DNA of 64,000 nt from SZUA-365 sp049663345. Its GTDB lineage: Bacteria; Bacteroidota; Ignavibacteria; SZUA-365. Made by a program: the position numbers and the translations under genes. Under the pieces are notes generated by a model. The model saw only the letters and a list, made by a program, of their open reading frames with translations. It was not told the origin of the DNA and searched no databases. The stretch's first letter is position 1; each line of letters opens with the position of its first letter. The stretch spans positions 45,785 to 109,784 of the forward strand of contig JBATDG010000118.1 in NCBI GenBank assembly GCA_049663345.1, in the 5' to 3' direction. Positions 52,720 to 60,349 of the stretch are shown here, in pieces.

Positions 52720-53766
52720 TCACGAAGTTGCAGAAAAATCAGCACGAAAATATTTCTGACAGCGAAGAAAAAATAAATCCTTCGCACTTCCAAGCACGTA
52801 TTCGAAACGCCCCCTGTAAGTATCGCGATATTCCTCGTAGCTGACATGGGGGAATTCCTGCTCGTGATATTCAAACCATGGTGCGGCTTCCCCGGAGGCA
52901 AGATCGGCGATCATCGAACTGACGGCGCTCAAGAAGTGCTGCGCGTCTTCGCGGGTAAGAGTGCCTCGTTTTGCATAAGTTGCGAGAATCCCTGAGGAAA
53001 GTGCTTCAAGTATAGGCTGGGCAATGCGCTCGATGTCTCCGTTCTCAAAAAGACGGTCGATCTCCTTCGATTCGTCCGGACTGCTAAACGACCAATACAG
53101 ATGGAAAAAATCCCGGATTACAGTTACGAGTTGGCTGATTGAGACAATCCGCCGCACATGAGCATTGTCGTCCAGGATATCAAATAATTTGCCCACGAGC
53201 ACATGTGTTGAGTCATCAGGAGAAGCCCGGCGTGAAAGTTCCGCCACCAGCTCATCCGCCGTCAAGGCGGGGAATTCCATCTGAATGCTTTCTCCCGGCC
53301 CTCGGGAAATCATGTCTTCAAGAAAATCTCTATGCCGCTGGTAATTCGAATCCTTCGCTACTGTTTCCATCACCATCCGAAGAATCTTCTTGTACTGGGG
53401 ATCAAATTCCCCGAGCAGCTCCGGAATATTTTGTTGGACGTTGAAGAAAATACAGCGTTGGAGGACCTGTTCGCAATCACCGTTTAGCGACAGGCCATTG
53501 CCTTCGCATGCATTGCGTACGAAGGTAGTCAGTCTGGCGCAGGGGATATCATGGTGGGGAAGGAACAACCCTTCAATACAGCGAGATGCAGCGCTTTCCG
53601 GTGTGTACCCTGCATCATAAAGTAGGACGAGATAACGGCTGAAACGCGATTTCAGAATACCAGCCGCAATTCGTATTGATCGGTGGATCAGCCGGCTAAG
53701 CTGCACCGATGATACGGAGCTCCGCAGAAGGGATTCAAGCGTTTGTCGAAGTTCTTCGTGGTTCAT
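52720..53766 (-). CDS. uncharacterised protein partnered with a zinc-finger protein
   Basis: A 348-residue, mostly helical cytoplasmic protein of no recognised family. The start at the ATG of MNHEELRQTLESLL is preferred over a longer frame without a signal. Notable segments are RFSRYLVLLYDAGYTP, an acidic middle (SRRASPDDSTHVLVGKLFDI), and a C-terminal FRGRFEYVLGSAKDLF-like stretch (YRGRFEYVLGSAKDLFFL). Its small-gene neighbour downstream, 33 bases away, carries an anti-sigma type zinc finger. By gene order it could therefore be a divergent sigma-like or DNA-binding regulator, but no sigma region 2 or 4 motif is visible. Treat the role as unknown. Confidence 0.6.
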   Translation of the reverse strand: MNHEELRQTLESLLRSSVSSVQLSRLIHRSIRIAAGILKSRFSRYLVLLYDAGYTPESAASRCIEGLFLPHHDIPCARLTTFVRNACEGNGLSLNGDCEQVLQRCIFFNVQQNIPELLGEFDPQYKKILRMVMETVAKDSNYQRHRDFLEDMISRGPGESIQMEFPALTADELVAELSRRASPDDSTHVLVGKLFDILDDNAHVRRIVSISQLVTVIRDFFHLYWSFSSPDESKEIDRLFENGDIERIAQPILEALSSGILATYAKRGTLTREDAQHFLSAVSSMIADLASGEAAPWFEYHEQEFPHVSYEEYRDTYRGRFEYVLGSAKDLFFLRCQKYFRADFSATS

Positions 53767-53982
53767 ACAAACCGAAAAAGCAACATAAGATGGGGTCACC
53801 TTTAACTTAGATGATTTGCGAATGAAAAAAAACAGAAAATCCGCCAGTCGACGCTGCAATACGTTCTTTTTACGGGATCCTGAGAGACCGGACGAATCAC
53901 CACCGGAAAAATAATTGGATGGATGTCTATGCTGTAATACTGCATCATGGATGTATGGTTCATTTGTCGATGGAGGACAATC

Positions 53983-54141
53983 ATGGTTCTCGTAGTCTCG
54001 ATCCTGTTCGTCGTAGGTTGTCTGCTTCTTATCGTGCTAGCGCTGGGAATCTGCCGCGCTTCTTCACTGGCAGAAGAGATGCTCGGACGCCTACCCCGAC
54101 CCCAACATTGCCCTGATTTTTTCGATGGTGAGAGGAGCTGA
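53983..54141 (+). CDS. small single-pass membrane protein (52 residues)
   Basis: A short coding sequence supported by a strong ribosome site, GGAGG, 6 bases before the ATG. The product is 52 residues: a hydrophobic helix (VLVVSILFVVGCLLLIVLAL, about residues 2-21) followed by a polar tail ending FDGERS. Its last 51 bases overlap the end of the convergent DUF72 gene. No similar family is recognised. The ORF could be a small membrane regulator, or a chance reading frame; the Shine-Dalgarno and helix favour the former. Confidence 0.5.
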   Translation: MVLVVSILFVVGCLLLIVLALGICRASSLAEEMLGRLPRPQHCPDFFDGERS

Positions 54142-54954
54142 TCCTTCGTAATGGTTGTTGACGTTTAAAAACACGTCTGTTCCTTGCGAAAGCATCGACT
54201 GCGCTAGCCCAACGATCCGAATCAATTCCGCGTCGCGAGCTTCGATGATGCGGCTCCACTCCATCCCACTTTTTTCCTCCATGCCTTTCCGGTCGGGACC
54301 GTGCAGCCGCAATACGCCTGTGCTTCCGGCTGTTTGTCCCGCTTTTGCCGCCACCTCCCATACCGGCGGCATATAATACCCCTGCAAATACACGTGATGG
54401 GCTCCATACCCGGCCAGCAGGTCGAAATATTGCCTGTTGAGATAATTCGGGTTTCGCGATTCGATGCCGATCGGGAAGTCCGGAGGACAGCTTGAAAGGA
54501 AACCTCCGAGGCGGTCAAGAAACATCGATGACGCAGGCATCTTCTGTTTGTTGAGATATTCGAACTGCAGCATCAGCGGCCCCAGCAGCTCATGCATCGG
54601 TTCTATTGCTTCAAGGAAACGGAAAAACAATTCTGATGAAAGGAAATAGGGGTTCTCCAGCAGCGGATCGTTTTTAGATTTCTGATAAAAATGGCTGAGC
54701 GTGATGCTGTTCGGTACCTTCACAGAGAAACGAAAATCCTGCGGCACAGCCCCGGCGTATTCAGCAGCGGTTTCCCGCTTCGGAAGACTGAGTTTTCCGG
54801 GACCGTGCAGAGACCAGAACCACTGGTCAATTTCTACCGTGTCGTATTTTGCCGAGTATTCCTCGAGATAATTTATCTCCCGGGATGAGGAATACACCAA
54901 CCCTTCCCATGACGGATATTTCCAGCTACAGGTACCGATGCGGATTTTGGACAT
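54091..54954 (-). CDS. DUF72-domain protein
   Basis: A 287-residue TIM-barrel-like protein of the DUF72 (YecE) family. The N-terminal IRIGTCSWKYPSWEGLVY and YSAKYDTVEIDQWFW, FRFSVKVPNSITLSHF, LLGPLMLQFEYL, and the C-terminal FLNVNNHYEGSAPLTIEKIR match conserved DUF72 positions. The reaction is not established for the family. The ATG at 54954 is chosen since the family starts near this point; an open frame extends upstream through repeat DNA and is rejected. The 357-bp region upstream (54955-55311) holds repeat arrays and no gene. Confidence 0.88.
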   Translation of the reverse strand: MSKIRIGTCSWKYPSWEGLVYSSSREINYLEEYSAKYDTVEIDQWFWSLHGPGKLSLPKRETAAEYAGAVPQDFRFSVKVPNSITLSHFYQKSKNDPLLENPYFLSSELFFRFLEAIEPMHELLGPLMLQFEYLNKQKMPASSMFLDRLGGFLSSCPPDFPIGIESRNPNYLNRQYFDLLAGYGAHHVYLQGYYMPPVWEVAAKAGQTAGSTGVLRLHGPDRKGMEEKSGMEWSRIIEARDAELIRIVGLAQSMLSQGTDVFLNVNNHYEGSAPLTIEKIRAMLGSG

Positions 54955-55035
54955 GGAGTCAGTGCGTTGTTTGACGAACAGCCATAGTTGCAAAATTCTG
55001 CAGAAAATGCAAGATGCAGCAGGCGGTAGGCAGTC

Positions 55036-55093
55036 GGACCGCGGAGCGCCATCTCCGCGCAACAGGACCGCGGAGCGCCATCTCCGCACAACG
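55036..55093. repeat. two 29-bp tandem copies of a GCGGAG..CTCCGC hairpin repeat
   Basis: Units at 55036-55064 and 55065-55093 differ at two positions. Each contains GCGGAG-CGCCAT-CTCCGC, a six-base stem and loop. The pattern GGAG(C)..CTCC is reminiscent of the GGAGCGGCGCGCTCC elements at 2878 and 3013. Confidence 0.85.
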
Positions 55094-55120
55094 GCTCGGC
55101 CTGGTTCGCCGAAGGGCTGG

Positions 55121-55233
55121 TCAGCCATCAGCCATCAGCCATCAGCTATCAGCCATCAGCCATCAGCCATCAGCTATCAGCCATCAGCCATCAGCCATCA
55201 GCCATCAGCTATCAGCCATCATCCATCATCCAT
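55121..55233. repeat. heptanucleotide tandem array (CAGCCAT)n
   Basis: About 15 copies of the 7-bp unit ATCAGCC run from 55121 to 55233. Interrupting variants (CTATCAG) occur at 55146, 55174 and 55209, all on a 7-bp register, and the last units change to ATCATCC. It lies in the 357-bp gap upstream of the 55312 barrel gene. All frames are open across much of it, but no gene signature exists. Confidence 0.9.
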
Positions 55234-55311
55234 ACAAGATTCATCGATTCGATTATTTCAAGGAAATAACGTATTATTGTGCATTCCGTCACATACGAAT
55301 CTGGAGAAGAA

Positions 55312-56022
55312 ATGAAGAAAGCCGTAGCAATCGCGCTGCTTATAATCCTCGCAAGCAGTTACGCCATAGCGCAGGAAAGGGAAAAAACTGGTGAGACGAA
55401 AGTGATCATCAGGAATGAGGAAGTGAAGAAGCATAACTATTACTCCATCCGCGTTGGAGCCTGGTTCCCGAAGGACAAGGAGAAGGGACTGACCTTCGAC
55501 GACAATGTGTATGACGAAACGAAGGGCAAGATTGAGCAGTCGCAGGCGCTGGGTCTTGATCTGCACTTCCGCAATCAGGCCGCTCATCCCCTGTATATGG
55601 ATCTTTCAGTGGGTGCGTGGTACACAAAGAACAACTTTGAACGCAATACGGACCTAACGAATTTCGATCTGAAAAAGGCAGAAACCTGGGCGGTGATCAT
55701 ACCGGTGACGATCGGTGTCTCCGTTGCGCCGCTCCCTGATAATCCCATCCAGCCCTATGCCATGGCAGGCCTTGGCGCTTATATCGGTATTAGCGGGCGG
55801 GATGACATCATGCAACTGTCAGAACAGAACAAAAGCGCTTCCGAGACCGTAGTCGCTTTTGGGTACTATCTCGGAGCTGGTTTGGACTTCATGTTTGCCG
55901 AAACTTTCGGTATCAGCGTCGGCGCCAAATATCAGTTCATTGAATTCAAGGATCCACTCAAGACCGGACAGAAAAATCTCACCGGTCTGCAGGCGAGCGT
56001 CGGCATCGCAATGATGATCTGA
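55312..56022 (+). CDS. outer-membrane beta-barrel protein
   Basis: A 236-residue protein with a signal peptide (KKAVAIALLIILASSYAIA, cleaved before Q). Alternating strands (YYSIRVGAWFP, MDLSVGAWYTK, TIGVSVAPLP, YAMAGLGAYIGI, FGYYLGAGLDFMF, ASVGIAMMI) suggest a small eight-stranded barrel of the OmpW/outer membrane protein beta-barrel type. The ATG at 55312 follows GGAG by 7 bases. A possible -7 element, TATTATTG, lies 41 bases upstream at 55271-55278. A clear terminator follows. Function unknown. Confidence 0.78.
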   Translation: MKKAVAIALLIILASSYAIAQEREKTGETKVIIRNEEVKKHNYYSIRVGAWFPKDKEKGLTFDDNVYDETKGKIEQSQALGLDLHFRNQAAHPLYMDLSVGAWYTKNNFERNTDLTNFDLKKAETWAVIIPVTIGVSVAPLPDNPIQPYAMAGLGAYIGISGRDDIMQLSEQNKSASETVVAFGYYLGAGLDFMFAETFGISVGAKYQFIEFKDPLKTGQKNLTGLQASVGIAMMI

Positions 56023-56050
56023 TTCGCGGAAGAGTCTTGTTCCTTTTGTT

Positions 56051-56079
56051 GGCCCGCCGAAACGCGGGCCATTTTTTTT
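56051..56079 (+). terminator. intrinsic terminator of the barrel gene
   Basis: GGCCCGC (56051-56057) and GCGGGCC (56064-56070) form a 7-bp stem with loop CGAAAC, followed by a run of eight T (56072-56079). Confidence 0.92.
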
Positions 56080-56199
56080 GAAAACGGGAACGTTTGAACT
56101 TCCGTTGTGTCTCTTTCTTTGCATGCGATCCGCTTCATGACGAGATTAGCGGATTGAAGTTCTACACAAGGCGGCCAGAACTCATACGGAGGCAGGACG

Positions 56200-57873
56200 A
56201 TGAATCGACGACATTTTCTCTCGACTACACTCGCCGCGGGGGCGGGGCTTTCAATTGCACGGCGGCTGGGTGCAGCTCCATCTCGGGCTTTGCGATCAAC
56301 GGGCGCTTCACAGGGTCCGCTTGCTGCCACTTCGCTGCAGCTCCATCCCTTTATCAACGCGCATCCTGATGCGGTGTTTATCCGCCGCACGAATGTCGCC
56401 GATAAACTCGACAGCAACGCGAAATTTACCGTGGGCTCCGAGTTTGCGTCCGAGCTGTTTTCCGCCTCGGATACGGGCGATATCCCGTTCACCAATGCGA
56501 TGGCAATCAAGCCGAACCTGACCTGCACTTCCGGCACAGGCAATTCGCCCGCGGGCATGGGCATCATGACGGATATTCCGTTCGTTGACGGCGTGCTGCA
56601 GGGACTTCGCGACCGCGGCTTCCCGGGGTACAATTTGTTCATGCGCGAGGGGAACTGGCTGGGCGACGGCTACTGTGCGAGCGAGTATCCGGTGACCGGA
56701 CCCATGCTCGAACAGCTCGTTCAGCGGCACGGCTGTCACGTGTATGATTTCCCAACCGGCCGCCGCTTGACGGACATGACTCTCGAGACGCTGCAGAGCG
56801 GAACGGAAGTGATCTGGCGCGATGTTCCCGATGGCGTAGTGTTCAAGCGCATTGGCTACGTTGCGCCCTACAACGACGACAATACCTTCCTGCTCAACAT
56901 CGCGAAATTCAAAACTCACGGCATGGGAATGACGCTCACCGTGAAAAATCTGCAGGGGATGGCGGTGAGTCCCTACGTGCGGTTCTGTGAAGGACTCGAC
57001 TCAACCGCGCAGCATCCTTCTTCCGTGCTCATCAACTATCACACCGATCGCGAACAGCGTATCGATGCATTTTATGCCGCGCATCTCGCAAAGGGATATC
57101 CGCGTTGGGATTGCCCGGGGCGCACTGCCGAGGGCGGGTACGGCATGGAAACCTGGGCGCAGCGCACCTGCGATTCTCACAGCATAACACGCGTGGGACT
57201 CAACATCATCGAAGGAATTTACGGACGGAACGGCGATGGCTTTAACGCTGGTCCGGGTCCGGGCGACACGCCGCAAGACTTCATGAGCAACATTCTCATT
57301 TTCGGAAAGAATGCCTTTCTGGTCGATATCATAGGAGCGTGGCTGGCGGGACATGAACCCGGAAACTTTGGCCTCTTCCATATCGCTCGCGAACGGGGAC
57401 TCTGTCCCACACTTGTCCCTGATCACATCCCGCTGTACGACTGGAACGCCGGCGAACCGGCACCAATCATTCTTTCTGAACAGCAGCGGACTCCGCTCCT
57501 CACGCCGTATCTCCGCCGCGACTACAACGGTCAGACGGAGGCGAAGTATCACCTCGTCAACGAGCCATTCGATTACAGCACGGTGTCCGTAGGCAATGTT
57601 GAAGCAAGACCTTCGCAGCCTGAAATTACTGCATTGCAGAATCCGGTTCGCGAAACCGCGGTCTTTGAGCTCCGTTTCCCTGTCGAGACACGCGCGCGCG
57701 TCGAGGTTTTCAACAGCGTGGGTCAACGCGTCTACGTTCTCCGTGACGCCAGCTTTGCCGCCGGCGCGCACAGCATTCGCTGGCGACCTGGCCATCTCGC
57801 CCCTGGTATGTATGTTGCGCGCCTGTCTGCTTCCGGCTCCACAGTGAGCGCCCGCGTAATGCTGCTGCGCTGA
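56200..57873 (+). CDS. DUF362 protein with twin-arginine signal and T9SS sorting domain
   Basis: A 557-residue exported protein. The N-terminus has a twin-arginine motif (MNRRHFLSTTLAAGAGLS), implying folded export through Tat. The middle resembles DUF362, whose members are thought to bind iron-sulfur clusters; visible segments are AIKPNLTCTSG, LLNIAKFKTHGMGMTLTVKN and LQGMAVSPYVRF. The C-terminal 80 residues are a T9SS type A sorting domain (ALQNPVRETAVFELRFPV, VFNSVGQRVYVL, LAPGMYVARLSASG, ending RVMLLR). The combination suggests Tat export across the inner membrane and T9SS passage across the outer membrane. Its substrate is unknown. The 195-bp gap downstream contains a good promoter candidate for the B12 operon. 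Confidence 0.82.
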   Translation: MNRRHFLSTTLAAGAGLSIARRLGAAPSRALRSTGASQGPLAATSLQLHPFINAHPDAVFIRRTNVADKLDSNAKFTVGSEFASELFSASDTGDIPFTNAMAIKPNLTCTSGTGNSPAGMGIMTDIPFVDGVLQGLRDRGFPGYNLFMREGNWLGDGYCASEYPVTGPMLEQLVQRHGCHVYDFPTGRRLTDMTLETLQSGTEVIWRDVPDGVVFKRIGYVAPYNDDNTFLLNIAKFKTHGMGMTLTVKNLQGMAVSPYVRFCEGLDSTAQHPSSVLINYHTDREQRIDAFYAAHLAKGYPRWDCPGRTAEGGYGMETWAQRTCDSHSITRVGLNIIEGIYGRNGDGFNAGPGPGDTPQDFMSNILIFGKNAFLVDIIGAWLAGHEPGNFGLFHIARERGLCPTLVPDHIPLYDWNAGEPAPIILSEQQRTPLLTPYLRRDYNGQTEAKYHLVNEPFDYSTVSVGNVEARPSQPEITALQNPVRETAVFELRFPVETRARVEVFNSVGQRVYVLRDASFAAGAHSIRWRPGHLAPGMYVARLSASGSTVSARVMLLR

Positions 57874-58038
57874 GACAGCGGATACCTGTCCTGTCCGGTT
57901 TCAGATGAATGCAGCGTCTGCGGTGTCGAGAACCACTGTATTTATTGAGTCAGATTGCATGTTTGAATGAATTAGGTTAACATGCTCCTAAGAATCTTGG
58001 CCCACGCCACGCTCACTTATTATTGCGATTCAGTTTGC

Positions 58039-58046
58039 TAAATTTG
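58039..58046 (+). promoter_or_regulatory. candidate -7 element (TAAATTTG) for the B12-kinase operon
   Basis: TAAATTTG matches the Bacteroidota -7 consensus TAnnTTTG exactly and lies 23 bases upstream of the start codon. A -33 TTG at the usual spacing is not evident. Confidence 0.45.
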
Positions 58047-58068
58047 GGCATCACTGAACATTTACAGT

Positions 58069-58728
58069 ATGGTTTGTATGCCGGAATGCGCAACAATATC
58101 CCGGGAGGATAAACGCGATTATCTTGATGCCTTAATCAAGGGCGACAAGCGTGAGTGCGCGCGCGTTGTGCAGAGGCAGATCGATGCTGGAACGACCGTC
58201 CGCACGATTTTTATTGATCTGTTTCAGGACTCGCTTTACTCTGTCGGACGACTTTGGGAGCAGAACCGAATAAGCGTTGCCACCGAGCATCTGGCCACCT
58301 CGATTACACTCTCCCTGTTCCATCTGATCTATCCGCAGCTGTTCTCCGTTCCTCGCAGGGGGAGGACTGCCATCGTCGCGTGCACATCCAACGAATACCA
58401 TTTTATCGGTGCACGGATGGTTTCGGATATCTGTGAATTGCATGGATGGGATGGACACTTCATCGGAGCAAATACCCCTGTAGCGGATTTATGCAGCATG
58501 GTCTCCGATATGAATGCCGATCTCCTCGCGATCTCGCTCACACTCTATTCCCATATCTCGAGCATGATCAACATTATTGAGCGTGTTCGGATTGTTGCTC
58601 CCGATATCCCCATCATCGTCGGTGGGCAGGGCCTCATGATTGGGGGAGGCGATATTCTCGACGGTTACGAAGGAGTTATCCATCATAGGTCACTTCATGA
58701 ATTTGAATCCTACCTCGATCGATCCTGA
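58069..58728 (+). CDS. stand-alone cobalamin-binding protein, CarH-like light-sensor module
   Basis: A 219-residue protein made of the two B12-binding parts of CarH/LitR photoreceptors without their MerR DNA-binding domain. The helical cap has the diagnostic W-x9-EH motif: Trp63 and Glu73-His74 in LWEQNRISVATEHLA. This motif protects the upper axial adenosyl group in light-sensing members. The Rossmann part has E-x-H-x-x-G (Glu109, His111, Gly114) to supply the lower axial His, Ser156-Leu-Thr158, and Gly185-Gly186. These are the hallmarks of adenosylcobalamin binding. With a downstream histidine kinase overlapping the gene end, it probably senses light or B12 and signals by protein contact. 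Start at 58069; an ATG three codons later is possible. Confidence 0.85.
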   Translation: MVCMPECATISREDKRDYLDALIKGDKRECARVVQRQIDAGTTVRTIFIDLFQDSLYSVGRLWEQNRISVATEHLATSITLSLFHLIYPQLFSVPRRGRTAIVACTSNEYHFIGARMVSDICELHGWDGHFIGANTPVADLCSMVSDMNADLLAISLTLYSHISSMINIIERVRIVAPDIPIIVGGQGLMIGGGDILDGYEGVIHHRSLHEFESYLDRS

Positions 58729-59854
58729 CGTGGCTCAGCAAATGGAAGAAAAAATCACGCGGCTGCTCTTTGAGCACGCGTCGGCAGTACTCGTTGTTCT
58801 GAATGCCAACGCCGAGGTGATCCGCGCCAGCGCCTCGCTTGAAAAACTTGCCGGGAAGAGTCTGAGTGGTTCGAGTGTGTTCGAACTGCTTGTCGATTTT
58901 CAGGGCACCCTTGATATTTCCACCTTGTGCTCACCTGGAAGCGACGGGCAAATCTTACACATCTCGACGCTGGATGGACTTCCGGCCAGTTTTCGTTTTT
59001 ACGGCAGGAAGGTTGAGGAGTATTACTTCCTTTATGCCGAAACAACGGAAGCAGATCTTCGCCGGCTGCGATCGGAGCTGCTTGACCTGAACGCGGAAAT
59101 GCATGATATGAGCCGCGAGCTGCAGCGCCGGAACGTGCAGCTGGAACAACTGGACAAGCTGAAAAATCAATTCCTCGGCATCGCTGCGCATGATCTCCGG
59201 AATCCGATCGGCGTCATTATGGCATTCAGTGAAATACTGCTTGATGATGCCGCTGATTTCAGTGAGGAACAGCGCGATATCCTCACAACGATGCACGAGT
59301 CAAGCCAGTTCATGCTTTCTCTGATCAATAATCTTCTGGACATTTCCGCAATCGAATCCGGCAAACTCAATCTGGATATCGCCCCGACTGATGTTGCTGC
59401 CTTGATCAGAAAGAACCTTGCACGCAACCGGCTTCTGGCGGCGAAAAAGGAGATCCAGCTCGAAGAGCACATCGCCAGCGATATGCCCGAACTTTCACTC
59501 GATGCCGGGAAGTGCGAGCAGGTACTGAATAACCTTGTGACGAACGCAGTCAAATTCTCGGCCGCCGGCACGGTGGTCACCGTGAGTTGCGTTTCCACGC
59601 CTGATACTGTCGTTATCTCCGTACAGGATCAGGGGCAGGGCATACCGGAGGCGGAGCTCGAAAAACTATTCAAACCGTTTTCCCGAACGAGTGTCCGTTC
59701 CACCGCGGGCGAAACTTCGACGGGATTGGGGCTGGCGATCGTTAAGCGCATTCTCGACGGACACGGCGCATCGATCGATGTCAGCAGCGTGGTGGGTGAG
59801 GGAACCTGCTTCACGATCACATTTCCACATCAAATGAAAACGGAGACTGTATGA
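58697..59854 (+). CDS. soluble sensor histidine kinase partnering the B12 protein
   Basis: A 385-residue histidine kinase without transmembrane helices. A PAS-like domain (about residues 20-115) is followed by a coiled coil (118-157) and the catalytic core. The H-box HDLRNPIGVIMAF has His165. The N-box is NLVTNAVKF, the G1 box DQGQGIPEAEL and the G2 box TGLGLAIVKRI. The start at 58697 overlaps the B12-protein gene by 32 bases, and an ATG at 58742 is an alternative. The stop overlaps the next gene by 4 bases (ATGA). The cognate receiver is not adjacent. The arrangement suggests that light- or B12-dependent changes in the upstream protein control this kinase; this is inferred. Confidence 0.85.
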   Translation: MNLNPTSIDPDVAQQMEEKITRLLFEHASAVLVVLNANAEVIRASASLEKLAGKSLSGSSVFELLVDFQGTLDISTLCSPGSDGQILHISTLDGLPASFRFYGRKVEEYYFLYAETTEADLRRLRSELLDLNAEMHDMSRELQRRNVQLEQLDKLKNQFLGIAAHDLRNPIGVIMAFSEILLDDAADFSEEQRDILTTMHESSQFMLSLINNLLDISAIESGKLNLDIAPTDVAALIRKNLARNRLLAAKKEIQLEEHIASDMPELSLDAGKCEQVLNNLVTNAVKFSAAGTVVTVSCVSTPDTVVISVQDQGQGIPEAELEKLFKPFSRTSVRSTAGETSTGLGLAIVKRILDGHGASIDVSSVVGEGTCFTITFPHQMKTETV

Positions 59855-60315
59855 CCCGCGACGACCTGCTTACCGAAGCAAGTGAACTGCAGCAGCTTTC
59901 ACCCTCCGCATTGGATGAATTCTCAGCGAAGCGAGAAGAACTTGTGGCGAAATTCAATGCGCAGTTCTCAACTCGATCCGACCTGAACCACCTCATCGGA
60001 GAGGGAAATCAGGCGATGATGGAAGACAATCATCGCAACCACGCCCGCTTTCTTGAATCGATCTTCGGACAGCATTCCGGCGAAGTTCTGGTTGACACAA
60101 TTCTCTGGGTATTCCGTGCCTACCGCTCGCACGGCTTCAATCTGACCTACTGGCCGGCGCAATTGGATTCCTGGATCGAGCTTTACCGCAGCGAACTGAC
60201 TCCGCAGACCTTTAGCGAGGTCGAGCCGTTCTACAACTGGATGATTATCCGCAATCCCGCCTTCGCAATGCTCAGCGACGCCTACCTTGGAGACGAGCCG
60301 GCGCATACGTTCTGA
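59851..60315 (+). CDS. orphan 154-residue protein of the B12-kinase operon
   Basis: A 154-residue, all-helical soluble protein with no recognised family. Characteristic stretches are LNHLIGEGNQAMMEDNHRNH, LVDTILWVFRAYRSHGFNL, and TYWPAQLDSWIELYRSEL, with several conserved-looking Trp and His residues. The start overlaps the kinase stop by 4 bases (ATGA), indicating translational coupling. This puts it in the B12 signalling unit as a possible output, adaptor or ligand-binding subunit. Nothing in the sequence proves a function. Confidence 0.65.
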   Translation: MTRDDLLTEASELQQLSPSALDEFSAKREELVAKFNAQFSTRSDLNHLIGEGNQAMMEDNHRNHARFLESIFGQHSGEVLVDTILWVFRAYRSHGFNLTYWPAQLDSWIELYRSELTPQTFSEVEPFYNWMIIRNPAFAMLSDAYLGDEPAHTF

Positions 60316-60349
60316 GCCTTTTCGCTATGGCCTGACTCCATTAGTACCC

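Noticed and set aside
54955..55128. N-terminal extension of the DUF72 protein to 55128
   Set aside because: The extra residues are translated from hairpin repeat DNA and lie before the family's usual start.
55121..55233. CRISPR array
   Set aside because: The units are contiguous 7-mers without spacers and no cas gene is nearby.
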